Below are positions 34,221-45,215 of a DNA stretch of 64,000 nucleotides, piece by piece. The stretch is from Pseudonocardiaceae bacterium YIM PH 21723 (lineage in GTDB: Bacteria > Actinomycetota > Actinomycetes > Mycobacteriales > Pseudonocardiaceae). The number at the start of each line of letters is the position of its first letter. The stretch's first letter is position 1. Location: NCBI GenBank assembly GCA_003600225.1, contig QZFT01000100.1:62001-126000 (forward strand). Reading direction: 5' to 3'. The notes beneath the pieces are model-generated. The model was not told the origin of the DNA. It searched no databases and saw only the letters and a program-made list of their open reading frames with translations. The translations under genes and the position numbers were made by a program.

Positions 34221-35579
34221 CTAGCGCTTCAGTTCGAGCGCGCGGCTGATCATGTAGAAGATGTCCGTCTGGTCGATCCGACCGACCACGTTGGCCGCCT
34301 GCGGGCCGTAGCCGGCGACGCGGACCTGGGTGCCGGTGTGGTCCTGGGACTCACCGTCGGAGGTCGCGTAGTTGACGTACATCTCGGAGCCCTCGTTGGT
34401 CACCAGGGTCGCGGTCTTACCCGGGGAGACGGCGTCGCTGATGATCTGGCTGGTGTGCGCGTGGTCCGCGGAAACCAGCACGGTGGTGTTTCCGTCGTAC
34501 TTGGCGAAGTCCAGCGCGGCCTTGACGGCCTTGTCGAACGCAACGGTCTCACCGATCTGGCCGCACGGGTCGGCGGCGTGGTCACGCTTGTCGATCGAGG
34601 CGCCCTCGACCTGAAGGAAGAAGCCCTTGCCGCCGGGGCGGTTCAGCATCTTGATGGCCTTGTTGGCCATCTCGTCCAGGTGCGGGACGTTCTGCGGCAG
34701 CTTCGGGTTGGGGGTGCAGCGGGACGGCTGGGTGCCACCCTTGACGGCCAGCGGGCCGGTCCACTCCACCTCCATGTTGGAGTCGTGGAACATGCCGATG
34801 ACCGGCTTGTCACCGCTCTGCTTGTCCAGACCGGCCTTGTCGGTGACGATCTGGTAGCCGTTCTCCTGCGCCTGCTGGGTGACGGTCTTGCCGGCGAACT
34901 TGCCCGCCTTGACCTTCTGCTCGAAGTAGCGCTTGCCGCCGCCCAGGATGACGTCGGTGCGGGTGTTCTCCACGAACTGCTCGGCGATCGAGCCGATGCC
35001 GCCGTTGACCTTGTCCTGCGCGGGGCAGTTCTTCATGTTGTCCGGGCCCTTGCAGTCCCGGCTGACCACGTGCGCGCCCTGGGCGGCCGGGGTCGCGTCC
35101 TGCACCTCGGCGGTGGTGACGTTGCCGGTGCGCAGGCCCTTCTTCTTGGCCAGCTCCATCATGGTCGCCTGCGGGACGCCGTGGGCGTCGACCGAGATGG
35201 CGCCGTTGTAGGTCTTCTTGCCGGTGGACCACGCGGAGGCGGTCGACGCGGACTCCGGGTTGTAGACGACCTTCGCCGGGTTGCCCTTCTCCACGGCGTA
35301 GGTGGTGTACGAGCCGGTCATCGGCAGCTCGTCCAGGCCGGGCAGCCGGCCGGCGGCGCCCTTCTCGTAGTTACGGGCCAAGGTGATCTCGGAGTCACCC
35401 ATGCCGTCACCGATCAGCAGGATGACGTTGCGGGCCGGGCCGTTGCGGACCATGTCCCGGACGTACTCGGTGCGGTTGGGGCGTTCGTCCCCCGGCTTGC
35501 CCGCGGTCGCCGCGATGGCGGTGCCCGCCAGCAGGCCGACGCCCGCCACGGCCGCGATCGAGATCAGCGTCTTACGCAT
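34221..35579 (-). CDS. Secreted alkaline phosphatase, PhoA family (copy C)
   Basis: This 452-residue paralogue starts at ATG 35579 (MRKTLISIAAVAG) after GGGGAG, with a short signal peptide. LIGDGMGDSEIT, EGASIDKRDH, ADHAHTSQ and HTGTQVRV are present. At the active site the Asp before the nucleophile Ser is replaced by Glu (PESASTASAWSTG), unlike the DSA of E. coli PhoA and copies A and B. This may alter metal binding or rate. Upstream 11-bp repeats could bind PhoP. Confidence 0.93.
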   Translation of the reverse strand: MRKTLISIAAVAGVGLLAGTAIAATAGKPGDERPNRTEYVRDMVRNGPARNVILLIGDGMGDSEITLARNYEKGAAGRLPGLDELPMTGSYTTYAVEKGNPAKVVYNPESASTASAWSTGKKTYNGAISVDAHGVPQATMMELAKKKGLRTGNVTTAEVQDATPAAQGAHVVSRDCKGPDNMKNCPAQDKVNGGIGSIAEQFVENTRTDVILGGGKRYFEQKVKAGKFAGKTVTQQAQENGYQIVTDKAGLDKQSGDKPVIGMFHDSNMEVEWTGPLAVKGGTQPSRCTPNPKLPQNVPHLDEMANKAIKMLNRPGGKGFFLQVEGASIDKRDHAADPCGQIGETVAFDKAVKAALDFAKYDGNTTVLVSADHAHTSQIISDAVSPGKTATLVTNEGSEMYVNYATSDGESQDHTGTQVRVAGYGPQAANVVGRIDQTDIFYMISRALELKR

Positions 35580-35632
35580 GTTGTGTTCTCCCCTGTGTGT
35601 GAACACCCGCATCTGACCGGATATCGGGGCGG

Positions 35633-35676
35633 ATCCATCAAGCGGAAGGCGAACGGATCACCAGCCAGGGGTTAAC
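35633..35676 (-). promoter_or_regulatory. Possible PHO-box repeats upstream of copy C
   Basis: On the minus strand, 11-bp units GTTAACCCCTG, GCTGGTGATCC and GTTCGCCTTCC follow one another. They loosely resemble PhoP repeats, less well than those at 32553. They lie between divergent genes (35579 and 35824). Confidence 0.4.
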
Positions 35677-35823
35677 AAAGGCCGAAGTAGACAACATGTA
35701 GGCAACGGATCCACCACTTGCAGTAACCCGTTGGTGCTGGTCAACACGGGTGCATAACGGTGAAAAACGGCCAGAGCCGGACACCCGGGCATCGGAAACG
35801 GCAGGCTTCGCCGTCCCCGGAAC

Positions 35824-37926
35824 ATGGCTACCCACAGCTTCGGCCGCAGGCCCTTACTCCAGGGCCTGCTCGCCACCGGCGGGCTGGCGATGTTGCCGGC
35901 CGGCGTCGCGGCAGCACCGGTCGCATTCCCGGACTGGGCGAGGTTCGCCCGGCTGGCCGACGCCACCTTCGACGAGGACGCCGACCCGGTCCGCGACATG
36001 CAGCCGAAGATCGACGCCCTTCGCAAGCAGAACGTCAGCGTGATCGAGCTGGACACGATCCTGACGAACTGGATCACCGAGGCGCAGTTCACCCAGCACA
36101 TGACCAAGGTGAAACAGTTCTGCGAACTGGCGCACCAGGCCGGGATGCGGGTGGTCATGTACTACCCCTCCCTGGAAGTGATCAGCATCGGCGGGGAGAA
36201 GGGGCCGTCCTTCTACAAGAACTCCGACGGCGCCAAGTGGGTGCAACGCTCCCCGGACGGTAAGCCGAACGTGTTCTACGGAAGCCTGGTCGTCTGGGTG
36301 GACCCCGGGGACGAGAGCTGCTGGGTGAGCCCCGACTCCCCGTGGCGGGACTTCTACTTCGGCCGGATCAAGGCCCTGGCGGCGGCCGGGGTGGACGGGG
36401 TCTGGCCGGATGTGCCGATCTACTTCCAGGGGGCGTTGCCCTGGTGCGACGCGTCCTCCTGGGCCAAGGCCGCGTTCAAGGCCGACACCGGGCTGGAGAT
36501 CCCGTCCACTGTGGACTTCAAGAACCCGGCCTTCCGCAGCTACGTGGAGTGGCGGCACCGGACCCTGGCGCGCTGGCAGCGGGACATCGCCGCGGCCGGC
36601 CGGTCGGTCAACCCGGAGATGGTGACCTTCGTCGAGACGGTGACCATGGACTACATGTACGGCACGCAGATCGGCCTGGACGGCGGTTATCTGCGCGCCG
36701 AGCCGACGGTCAGCCAGGTGTGGGAGGTGGACATCCTGGGCAACTACGACGGGATGCGGCACGCCACCGCCACCGACTGGACCTGCCTGATCTCCATGTA
36801 CAAGTACGCCCGCGCGGCCAGCGGCGGCAAACCCGCCTGGGCCTTCAGTTATGGCTGGAAGGCCGACGACGCCTCGCACGTGATGGCCGAACTCCTCGCG
36901 GCGGGCTGCAATCCGTACGAGGTGAAGAGTCCGTACAAGTCGGACAGCACCGACATCGCCATGCGCACCCGGATGTACCGCTGGGTGGCCGCGAACCAGG
37001 ACAAGCTGTTCGGCTCCCGCTCACTGGGGCAGGTCGGCGTCTACCACTCCAGCGCGTCCCGGGACTTCGTCGATCCCACCGAGGGCGCCGGCATGTACGC
37101 CAATGCCGCGGTGCCGCCGGACGTGACCGCGCCGGAGGACGGAGACCCCTGGTGGAGCAGCGGCAGCGCGCAGGAGAGCTGCGTCAACCAGCCCTGGGTC
37201 GGTGAGTTCCGGGGAACGGTGAAGGCCCTGGTCTACGCGCAGATCCCGTTCGACACGGTGACCAGCCCGGGGCTGACCGCCGCGGACCTGACCGGCTACC
37301 GGGCATTGCTGTTGCCGAACCTGCAGGCCGTGTCGGACGCGGAGGCCGCCATGCTGCGGAACTTCGTCTCCGGCGGCGGCACGATCGTGCTCACCGGACC
37401 GGCACCCACGGGTTTGGACCAGCTGGGCAGCAGCCGCGCCGACTTCGCGCTGGCCGACGTCCTCGGTCTGCACCGGACGGATGCCCTGCCCGCCAGCAAG
37501 AAGAACGCCTTCGGTCAGGGAACCTGCTGGTACTTCAAAGATCTACTGGGCAAGAGCTTCCTGGGCAACCAGTCCACTTCGGACCAACTGCTGGCACCGG
37601 TCCGCGCGGCGGCTCCGGCCTTCGTCACGGTCACCGGTGATCGCCGGATCCACCTGGAGGCACGGCAGCTCGGCCAGGACACCGTCCTGCACCTGGTCAA
37701 CTTCACCAACTTCGGCGATACGCCCGCCCCTTACCGAGCCGCCTCGACGAGCTGCACGGTCTGGCTGGCGGTACCGGCCGGCAAACAGGTCGCGGCAGTG
37801 ACGGTCAGCTCCCCGGACGCGACCAGCCCGGATCCGCAGCCGGTCCCCTACACCCCGCGCGACGGCGGCGTGGCGTTCACGCCGACCGTGGCGCAGTACT
37901 CGCTGTTCACCGTCACCGTGCGCTGA
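35824..37926 (+). CDS. Secreted (Tat) TIM-barrel protein, glycoside hydrolase-like
   Basis: This 700-residue exported protein has a twin-arginine-like leader (GRRPLLQGLLATGGLAML). An N-terminal barrel region (about 40-400) follows, with VSVIELDTILTNW, AHQAGMRVVMYYP and GVDGVWPDVPIYF. A middle alpha/beta domain (about 440-580; YRALLLPNLQAVSDAEAAMLRNFVSGGGTIVLTG) resembles the trimerisation domain of GH42-type beta-galactosidases, and a beta-rich C-terminus completes it. Similarity is to layout only, so the substrate is unknown. The 3' end overlaps the convergent TetR gene by 14 bases. Confidence 0.7.
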   Translation: MATHSFGRRPLLQGLLATGGLAMLPAGVAAAPVAFPDWARFARLADATFDEDADPVRDMQPKIDALRKQNVSVIELDTILTNWITEAQFTQHMTKVKQFCELAHQAGMRVVMYYPSLEVISIGGEKGPSFYKNSDGAKWVQRSPDGKPNVFYGSLVVWVDPGDESCWVSPDSPWRDFYFGRIKALAAAGVDGVWPDVPIYFQGALPWCDASSWAKAAFKADTGLEIPSTVDFKNPAFRSYVEWRHRTLARWQRDIAAAGRSVNPEMVTFVETVTMDYMYGTQIGLDGGYLRAEPTVSQVWEVDILGNYDGMRHATATDWTCLISMYKYARAASGGKPAWAFSYGWKADDASHVMAELLAAGCNPYEVKSPYKSDSTDIAMRTRMYRWVAANQDKLFGSRSLGQVGVYHSSASRDFVDPTEGAGMYANAAVPPDVTAPEDGDPWWSSGSAQESCVNQPWVGEFRGTVKALVYAQIPFDTVTSPGLTAADLTGYRALLLPNLQAVSDAEAAMLRNFVSGGGTIVLTGPAPTGLDQLGSSRADFALADVLGLHRTDALPASKKNAFGQGTCWYFKDLLGKSFLGNQSTSDQLLAPVRAAAPAFVTVTGDRRIHLEARQLGQDTVLHLVNFTNFGDTPAPYRAASTSCTVWLAVPAGKQVAAVTVSSPDATSPDPQPVPYTPRDGGVAFTPTVAQYSLFTVTVR

Positions 37927-38482
37927 GCAGCGGCAGGTACACCTCGTCGACGATCTCCACGAGCACCTCGTCCGGCACCTCGGCCACCCCCCGGGCGAGG
38001 AACTCGTTGCGCAGCAAGGCCACCGGGACCGTCGCCACCCGGGGGTGCAGCACGCCCGAGGTGACCTCGCCCCGGTCCACTGCCCGCCGCAACACGCTCA
38101 GCCACAGCTCGCTGCTCCCGTCCCCGGCGGCCTCCCGGAACCGCGCCAGCTGCTCCGGATGAGCGGCCAGATCGGCGAGCAGATTCTGCAGAATCCGCCC
38201 CAGCGGCGAGGACCAGTGCCGGTTGGCGGCGCGCAGCAGCTCCAGGACGTCGGCACGCAGCGAACCGGTGTCCGGCAGCTCGGTCCTCGCCCGCGCCAGC
38301 GATCGATAGGCGTCCAGCCCGAGCGCCGCCCGGTTCGGCCAGCGCCGGTAGAGGGTGTTCTTGTTGGTGCCCGCCCGCGCCGCGACCCGTTCCATGGTCA
38401 GCCCCGGATAGCCGCGTTCCTCCAGTTCGGCCACCGCCGCGTCCAGGATCGCCCGCTCCAGCTCATCACCGCGTCGTCGCAT
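37913..38482 (-). CDS. TetR family transcriptional regulator
   Basis: This 189-residue repressor has an N-terminal helix-turn-helix (LTMERVAARAGTNKNTLYRRWPNRAAL, described as residues about 30-56) and a C-terminal ligand domain. The ATG at 38482 is chosen because GGAGG lies 5 bases before it; the TTG four codons upstream lacks a site. It is divergent from the gene at 38518, and a perfect palindrome between them is the likely operator for both. Confidence 0.9.
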   Translation of the reverse strand: MRRRGDELERAILDAAVAELEERGYPGLTMERVAARAGTNKNTLYRRWPNRAALGLDAYRSLARARTELPDTGSLRADVLELLRAANRHWSSPLGRILQNLLADLAAHPEQLARFREAAGDGSSELWLSVLRRAVDRGEVTSGVLHPRVATVPVALLRNEFLARGVAEVPDEVLVEIVDEVYLPLLSAR

Positions 38483-38492
38483 CGACACCTCC

Positions 38493-38511
38493 AAGGTACG
38501 GAGCGTACCTT
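38493..38511. promoter_or_regulatory. TetR operator palindrome
   Basis: AAGGTACGGAGCGTACCTT is a perfect palindrome with 8-bp arms around GAG. It occupies most of the 35-base gap between the divergent TetR gene and the gene at 38518, so a bound repressor would block both promoters. Confidence 0.75.
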
Positions 38512-38517
38512 ATTTGT

Positions 38518-39462
38518 ATGTGCAGAAAAGGCATCACCTACGACACCGGCATCCATCAGGCGGGACACAGCACCCACGAGCCCTGGGACCCCGAGCGGGT
38601 GCGACGTGACCTGCTGACCATTCGCGACGAGCTCGGCGCCACTGCGGTCCGGGTTGTGGGCAGCGAACCCGACCGGCTGAACACGGCGGCCACGATCGCC
38701 GTCGAGCTGGGCATGGAGCTGTGGTTCTCCCTGTTCACCCTGGAGGCGGATCAGGAGGAGGAGCTGCGCCTGCTGGCCGAGTGCGCGGAACACGCCGAGC
38801 GGCTCCGCGTCGGCGGAGCCGGGATCGTGCTCACCACCGGCGCCGAACTGGGCCTGTTCCTGGAGGGCATCCTGCCCGGCACACTGGAGGAGCGCCTGGC
38901 GTTGCTCACCGAACCGGATCGGCTCCGGGCGGAGATCCCGCATGTCCCGGCGCGGATCAACGCGTTCCTGGCCAGGGCGGTCACCGTGGTGCGGGACCGG
39001 TTCGGCGGCCCGATCAGCTACGCGAGCATCCCGTTCGAAGGCGTGGACTGGACACCGTTCGACATCATCGGCGTCGACCTCTACCGCACGGCGCAGATCG
39101 CCGACCGGTTCGCCGAGGGGGTGCGTTCGCTGGTGGCGCGGGGCAAGCCGGTGGCGATCACCGAGTTCGGCTGCGCCACCTACGCGGGGGCCGGAGCCGA
39201 CGGGGCCAGAGGCGGCGAGATCGTCGACTGGGACGGGCTCCGGCCGCTGGGCCTGCGCGGTGCGTATCGGCGGGACGAGCGGGAGCAGGTCACCGTCTTC
39301 ACCGAGCTGATGGACATCTTCGAGGCGGAGGGCGTGGACATCGCCTTCTGCAACACCTACGTCAGCTACTTCCTGCCCGGCGAACTCGATCTGGCCTCCT
39401 ACGGCCTGATCACCGCCGAGGGCAGCCGCAAACTGGCGTTCGACACGTTCGCGGCCAGGTAA
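38518..39462 (+). CDS. TIM-barrel protein, glycoside hydrolase clan A-like
   Basis: This 314-residue cytoplasmic protein begins MCRKGITYDTG and has successive barrel-strand-like segments: ATAVRVVG, ELWFSLFTLEA, AGIVLTTGAELG, ISYASIPFEGVDW, FDIIGVDLYR and PVAITEFGCATY. The Glu in ITEFG sits where clan A glycosidases carry the nucleophile. Similar proteins have sometimes been labelled abortive infection protein, which I cannot support. The neighbouring TetR gene and operator suggest inducible expression. Substrate is unknown. Confidence 0.7.
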   Translation: MCRKGITYDTGIHQAGHSTHEPWDPERVRRDLLTIRDELGATAVRVVGSEPDRLNTAATIAVELGMELWFSLFTLEADQEEELRLLAECAEHAERLRVGGAGIVLTTGAELGLFLEGILPGTLEERLALLTEPDRLRAEIPHVPARINAFLARAVTVVRDRFGGPISYASIPFEGVDWTPFDIIGVDLYRTAQIADRFAEGVRSLVARGKPVAITEFGCATYAGAGADGARGGEIVDWDGLRPLGLRGAYRRDEREQVTVFTELMDIFEAEGVDIAFCNTYVSYFLPGELDLASYGLITAEGSRKLAFDTFAAR

Positions 39463-39464
39463 AG

Positions 39465-39502
39465 GCTGTGACCGTCAGCCCCCGACGACTGACGGCCACA
39501 GC
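39465..39502. terminator. Bidirectional terminator hairpin
   Basis: Arms 39465-39478 and 39489-39502 pair over 14 positions with one A-C mismatch, between two convergent genes ending at 39462 and 39513. Confidence 0.6.
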
Positions 39503-39512
39503 GGGAACCGGC

Positions 39513-40334
39513 TCAGGATGCCCCCATCCACTGCCGGAAGCGTGGTGCGTCGGCGAAGTACGCGGGCGAGGGTTCCCCACAGCCCTTGCCCGCGGTCTCC
39601 CCGGCGAAGCTGAACACGCCGACCAACCGCGGCCGGCCATGCCGGTACGCGACCAGTGGGCTGCCGCTGTCCCTGCCACACGCGGTGACCTTGGGTCCGC
39701 CCGCGCAGCGGACAGAGTCGCCGTCCACCACGGCCGGCGTGCCGGCCACGCAGTCCGGCGCGGGCAGCATGGTGAGTTCGCCGCGCTGCAACACATCGGT
39801 GGTCCACGGCGGCTTGGGTTCGCTCATGCCATGGCTGAAGAAACTCACCGGAGTCCCCGGCCGGGCAGCATGCGCGGCCACCGGCAGCGGGCGGATCCCG
39901 TCAGCCGGCCGGTCCAGGGTGAGCACGGCGAGATCCCGTTTCGCACTGGATCGGAACGGGTCGTCCGGATTGACCGGTGACGGCAGGATTTCGTAGCCCG
40001 GCAGCATGTCGGCCCTGGTGATTCGTCGCTGCTGCGCCGTGTGGCCGCTGAGCTGCCGCGCGTTCAGGTAGACCTCGCGGGTCTCGGAGACCTGCCCGTT
40101 GTACTTCGGATCAATACAGTGCGCGGCGGTCAGCACCCGGTCCGGCGCGATGAGCACCCCGCCGCAGAGCGTCCTGTCGGTCAGCGGCTGCTCGCCCCGA
40201 TAGGCGATGGTCGCCACCCACGGCGCGGTCCGGTCCTCGGTGACCGGCGTTCCCCCGGTCATGGCCACCGCCGCCCCAGCACTCAACATCAGCATCGCGA
40301 TCGCCACCGCGACGGTCCCCAGCGCTTTCCCCAT
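39513..40334 (-). CDS. Secreted trypsin-like serine protease (S1 family)
   Basis: This 273-residue exported protease has a signal peptide (about residues 1-25). The catalytic His is in LTAAHC, the Asp in KRDLAVLTL, and the Ser in CGRDSGSPLV. The usual GDSGGP is altered to RDSGSP, but the triad is intact. Six Cys probably form disulfides. Short C-terminal sequence ends in FRQWMGAS. It probably degrades extracellular protein; no inhibitor gene is adjacent. Confidence 0.92.
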   Translation of the reverse strand: MGKALGTVAVAIAMLMLSAGAAVAMTGGTPVTEDRTAPWVATIAYRGEQPLTDRTLCGGVLIAPDRVLTAAHCIDPKYNGQVSETREVYLNARQLSGHTAQQRRITRADMLPGYEILPSPVNPDDPFRSSAKRDLAVLTLDRPADGIRPLPVAAHAARPGTPVSFFSHGMSEPKPPWTTDVLQRGELTMLPAPDCVAGTPAVVDGDSVRCAGGPKVTACGRDSGSPLVAYRHGRPRLVGVFSFAGETAGKGCGEPSPAYFADAPRFRQWMGAS

Positions 40335-40484
40335 GGCAACGATCTTGCCGTCCAGAACGGTGTTCAGGGATCCGGGAGACCCCGGATTAAACCCCGGGGT
40401 CCCCTCATCTTCAAGACGGATAAAGCCCCGGTTTGTGCTGAACCCGACAGAGGAATCCCCCGGTGGGTGTGAGTGGTAAGTGCC

Positions 40485-40518
40485 GTGGCCGGAGACCTGG
40501 GTGTGGGTCTCCGGCCAC
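40485..40518 (+). promoter_or_regulatory. Hairpins in the leader of the DUF3995 gene
   Basis: A 13-bp perfect stem (40485-40497 with 40506-40518) follows a shorter one at 40377-40404 in the 231-base divergent gap. They could be an attenuator or a terminator. The rest of the gap shows no gene. Confidence 0.4.
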
Positions 40519-40565
40519 AGTGCTACCTGCAGGAACCCCCATCGAGCGGCGAACGTTCGGCTGGC

Positions 40566-41066
40566 ATGAGGGATCGACTCTACGGATACCTCGCCGCGTC
40601 CTGGTGCGTGTTGTTCGCCGGTTTACACGTGTTCTGGGCTCTGGGCGGGACGTGGGGGCTGGCCACCTCCGCCGGGATCGTCCTGGCCACCCGGCGGCCG
40701 TTGTGGTTCACCCTGGCCGGCCTCTGGGGCGTGGCCCTGGTCCTGCTGATCGGCGCCTGGTTCGCCATCGGCCTCACCAGATGGCGGCGTTCCCGGGTGG
40801 CCACCGCGCTGGGACTGCTGGGCGGCGGATTGTTGCTGCTCCGGGGCGCATCCGTGGAGCTGATCCTGGCGACCGGTGCCGGCGGAGTCCGGGAAGCGGT
40901 CGGCCCGGATCAGACCCAGTGGTCCCTGATCCTCTGGAACCCCTGGTTCATCGCGGGCGGCACGCTGCTCCTGCTGGCCACCGCCACCTACGGGAGGGCA
41001 GTCCCGAAGTTGGCGATGTTCGGGGCTCGTTCCTCGCCGCGAACATCGCCAACTTCGGACCGGTGA
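40566..41066 (+). CDS. DUF3995-type four-helix membrane protein
   Basis: This 166-residue protein has four transmembrane helices (about 6-26, 46-68, 80-100, 125-145) and the DUF3995-like opening LYGYLAASWCVLFAGLHVFWALGG (spread over residues 4-27). Its function is unknown. The ATG at 40566 follows the last hairpin. The final ~20 residues (from VPKLAMFG) are encoded by palindromic repeat copy 4, so the repeat has replaced the native C-terminus and supplied the stop. Confidence 0.8.
   Translation: MRDRLYGYLAASWCVLFAGLHVFWALGGTWGLATSAGIVLATRRPLWFTLAGLWGVALVLLIGAWFAIGLTRWRRSRVATALGLLGGGLLLLRGASVELILATGAGGVREAVGPDQTQWSLILWNPWFIAGGTLLLLATATYGRAVPKLAMFGARSSPRTSPTSDR
41004..41058. repeat. Palindromic hairpin repeat, family A, copy 4
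   Basis: The left arm CCGAAGTTGGCGATGTTCGG (41004-41023) pairs with 41040-41058, with a loop of about 16 bases. It forms the 3' end of the DUF3995 coding region and lies 66 bases from the convergent atpD stop. Confidence 0.88.
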
Positions 41067-41070
41067 AACG

Positions 41071-41111
41071 GCTGCGGCCAGACCTCCGCACAACGGAGAT
41101 CCGGCCGCAGC
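41071..41111. terminator. Terminator between DUF3995 and atpD
   Basis: A stem of GCTGCGGCC (41071-41079) with GGCCGCAGC (41103-41111), extended by an inner CTCCG/CGGAG pair, lies 14 bases beyond the atpD stop and can serve both strands. Confidence 0.6.
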
Positions 41112-41124
41112 AGGGGGCTGAGGG

Positions 41125-43486
<2,362 letters not shown>

Positions 43487-43492
43487 GGGCTA

Positions 43493-45139
43493 CTACTTCT
43501 TCGCCGGAGCGGGCCGGTTGACCTTCACCGACTCGTGCTCGACCTTGTCGGCGTCCAGCGCCTCGGCCTCGGCCTCGTTCACCAGAACGACGCCGTCGGA
43601 GGTGGTGAACTGCTTCTTGAACTCGTTGATCGCGTCAACGATGTTGCCCTCGTTGTCCTTGGACAGGACCTTGGACTCGCGGATGTCGGTCAGGATCGAG
43701 GCGTGCGTCCGGCGGAGGTAGTCGACAGCGTCCTTCTCGAAGCGACGGACATCGCCGATCGGCACGTTGTCCAGGTGACCCTGGGTACCGAGGAAGATCG
43801 CGACGACCTGCTCCTCGACGGCGACCGGGGAGTACGCACCCTGCTTGAGCAGCTCGACCAGGCGAGAGCCCTTGTCCAGCTGGGCCTTGGAGATCGGGTC
43901 CAGGTCGGAGGCGAAGGCGGAGAACGCCTCCAGCTCACGGTACTGGGACAGGTCCAGACGCAGCGAGCCGGAAACCGACTTCATCGCCTTGATCTGCGCG
44001 GAACCACCGACTCGGGAGACCGAGATACCGACGTTGATCGCCGGGCGGACACCCGCGTTGAACAGGTCGGACTCCAGGAAGACCTGGCCGTCGGTGATCG
44101 AGATGACGTTGGTCGGGATGTACGCCGACACGTCGTTGGCCTTGGTCTCGATGATCGGCAGACCGGTCATCGAGCCCGCACCCAGCTCGTCCGACAGCTT
44201 CGCGCAACGCTCCAGCAGACGCGAGTGCAAGTAGAAGACGTCACCGGGGTACGCCTCGCGGCCCGGCGGACGACGCAGCAGCAGCGAGATCGAGCGGTAG
44301 GCCTCGGCCTGCTTGGTCAGGTCGTCGAACACGATCAGGACGTGCTTGCCCTGGTACATCCAGTGCTGGCCGATGGCCGAGCCGGTGTACGGGGCCAGCC
44401 ACTTGTAGCCTGCGGAGTCGGAGGCCGGGGCGGCGACGATCGTGGTGTACTCGAGGGCGCCGGAGTCCTCCAGCGCCTTCTTGACGGCCGCGATGGTCGA
44501 GCCCTTCTGGCCGATCGCGACGTACACGCAGCGCACCTGCTGCTTGGGGTCGCCGGTCGCCCAGTTGGCCTTCTGGTTGATGATCGTGTCGACGCAGACC
44601 GTGGTCTTACCGGTCTTACGGTCACCGATGATCAGCTGACGCTGGCCACGGCCGATCGGGGTCATCGAGTCGATCGCCTTGATGCCGGTCTGCATCGGCT
44701 CCTTCACCGGCTGGCGCTCCAGCACGGAGGCGGCCTGCAGCTCCAGGGCGCGGTTCTCCTCGGCGACGATGTCACCCAAGCCGTCGATCGGCTTGCCCAG
44801 CGGGTCGACGACGCGACCCAGGAAGCCATCGCCCACCGGCACGGAGAGAACCTGGCCGGTCCGCTTGACCTCCTGGCCCTCCTCGATGCCCTCGTAGGCA
44901 CCCAGGATGACCGCACCGATCTCGCGGGCGTCGAGGTTCAGCGCGACACCCTGTACGCCGCCGGGGAACTCCAGCAGCTCGTTGGTCATCGCCGAGGGCA
45001 GGCCCTCGACATGGGCGATGCCGTCAGAGGTGTCGGTGACGAGCCCGACCTCTTCCCGGTCAACGGCCGGGGAGTAGTTCGAGACGTACTGGTCGATCGC
45101 ACTGCGGATCTCGTCCGACGAGATCGTCAGCTCCGCCAT
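43493..45139 (-). CDS. atpA: F1-ATP synthase alpha subunit AtpA
   Basis: This 548-residue subunit has the nucleotide-binding GDRKTGKT near residue 172 and the conserved [21 protein letters not shown] region near residue 283-303. The alpha-subunit signature [17 protein letters not shown] is near residue 365. It binds nucleotide but is non-catalytic. The gene follows atpH with a 76-base gap and precedes atpG closely. Confidence 0.97.
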   Translation of the reverse strand: MAELTISSDEIRSAIDQYVSNYSPAVDREEVGLVTDTSDGIAHVEGLPSAMTNELLEFPGGVQGVALNLDAREIGAVILGAYEGIEEGQEVKRTGQVLSVPVGDGFLGRVVDPLGKPIDGLGDIVAEENRALELQAASVLERQPVKEPMQTGIKAIDSMTPIGRGQRQLIIGDRKTGKTTVCVDTIINQKANWATGDPKQQVRCVYVAIGQKGSTIAAVKKALEDSGALEYTTIVAAPASDSAGYKWLAPYTGSAIGQHWMYQGKHVLIVFDDLTKQAEAYRSISLLLRRPPGREAYPGDVFYLHSRLLERCAKLSDELGAGSMTGLPIIETKANDVSAYIPTNVISITDGQVFLESDLFNAGVRPAINVGISVSRVGGSAQIKAMKSVSGSLRLDLSQYRELEAFSAFASDLDPISKAQLDKGSRLVELLKQGAYSPVAVEEQVVAIFLGTQGHLDNVPIGDVRRFEKDAVDYLRRTHASILTDIRESKVLSKDNEGNIVDAINEFKKQFTTSDGVVLVNEAEAEALDADKVEHESVKVNRPAPAKK

Positions 45140-45215
45140 GTCGTTCCTGCTCTCACTTCAGTAATGACGCTAAGTCTTGGTCAAGTACGGCTGAGCGTCA
45201 GCCGTGGCGGGCCTG

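Noticed and set aside
38518-39462. Label as abortive infection (phage defence) protein
   Set aside because: The sequence shows a TIM-barrel glycosidase-like pattern and no known defence domain; the label seen on relatives is not supported here.
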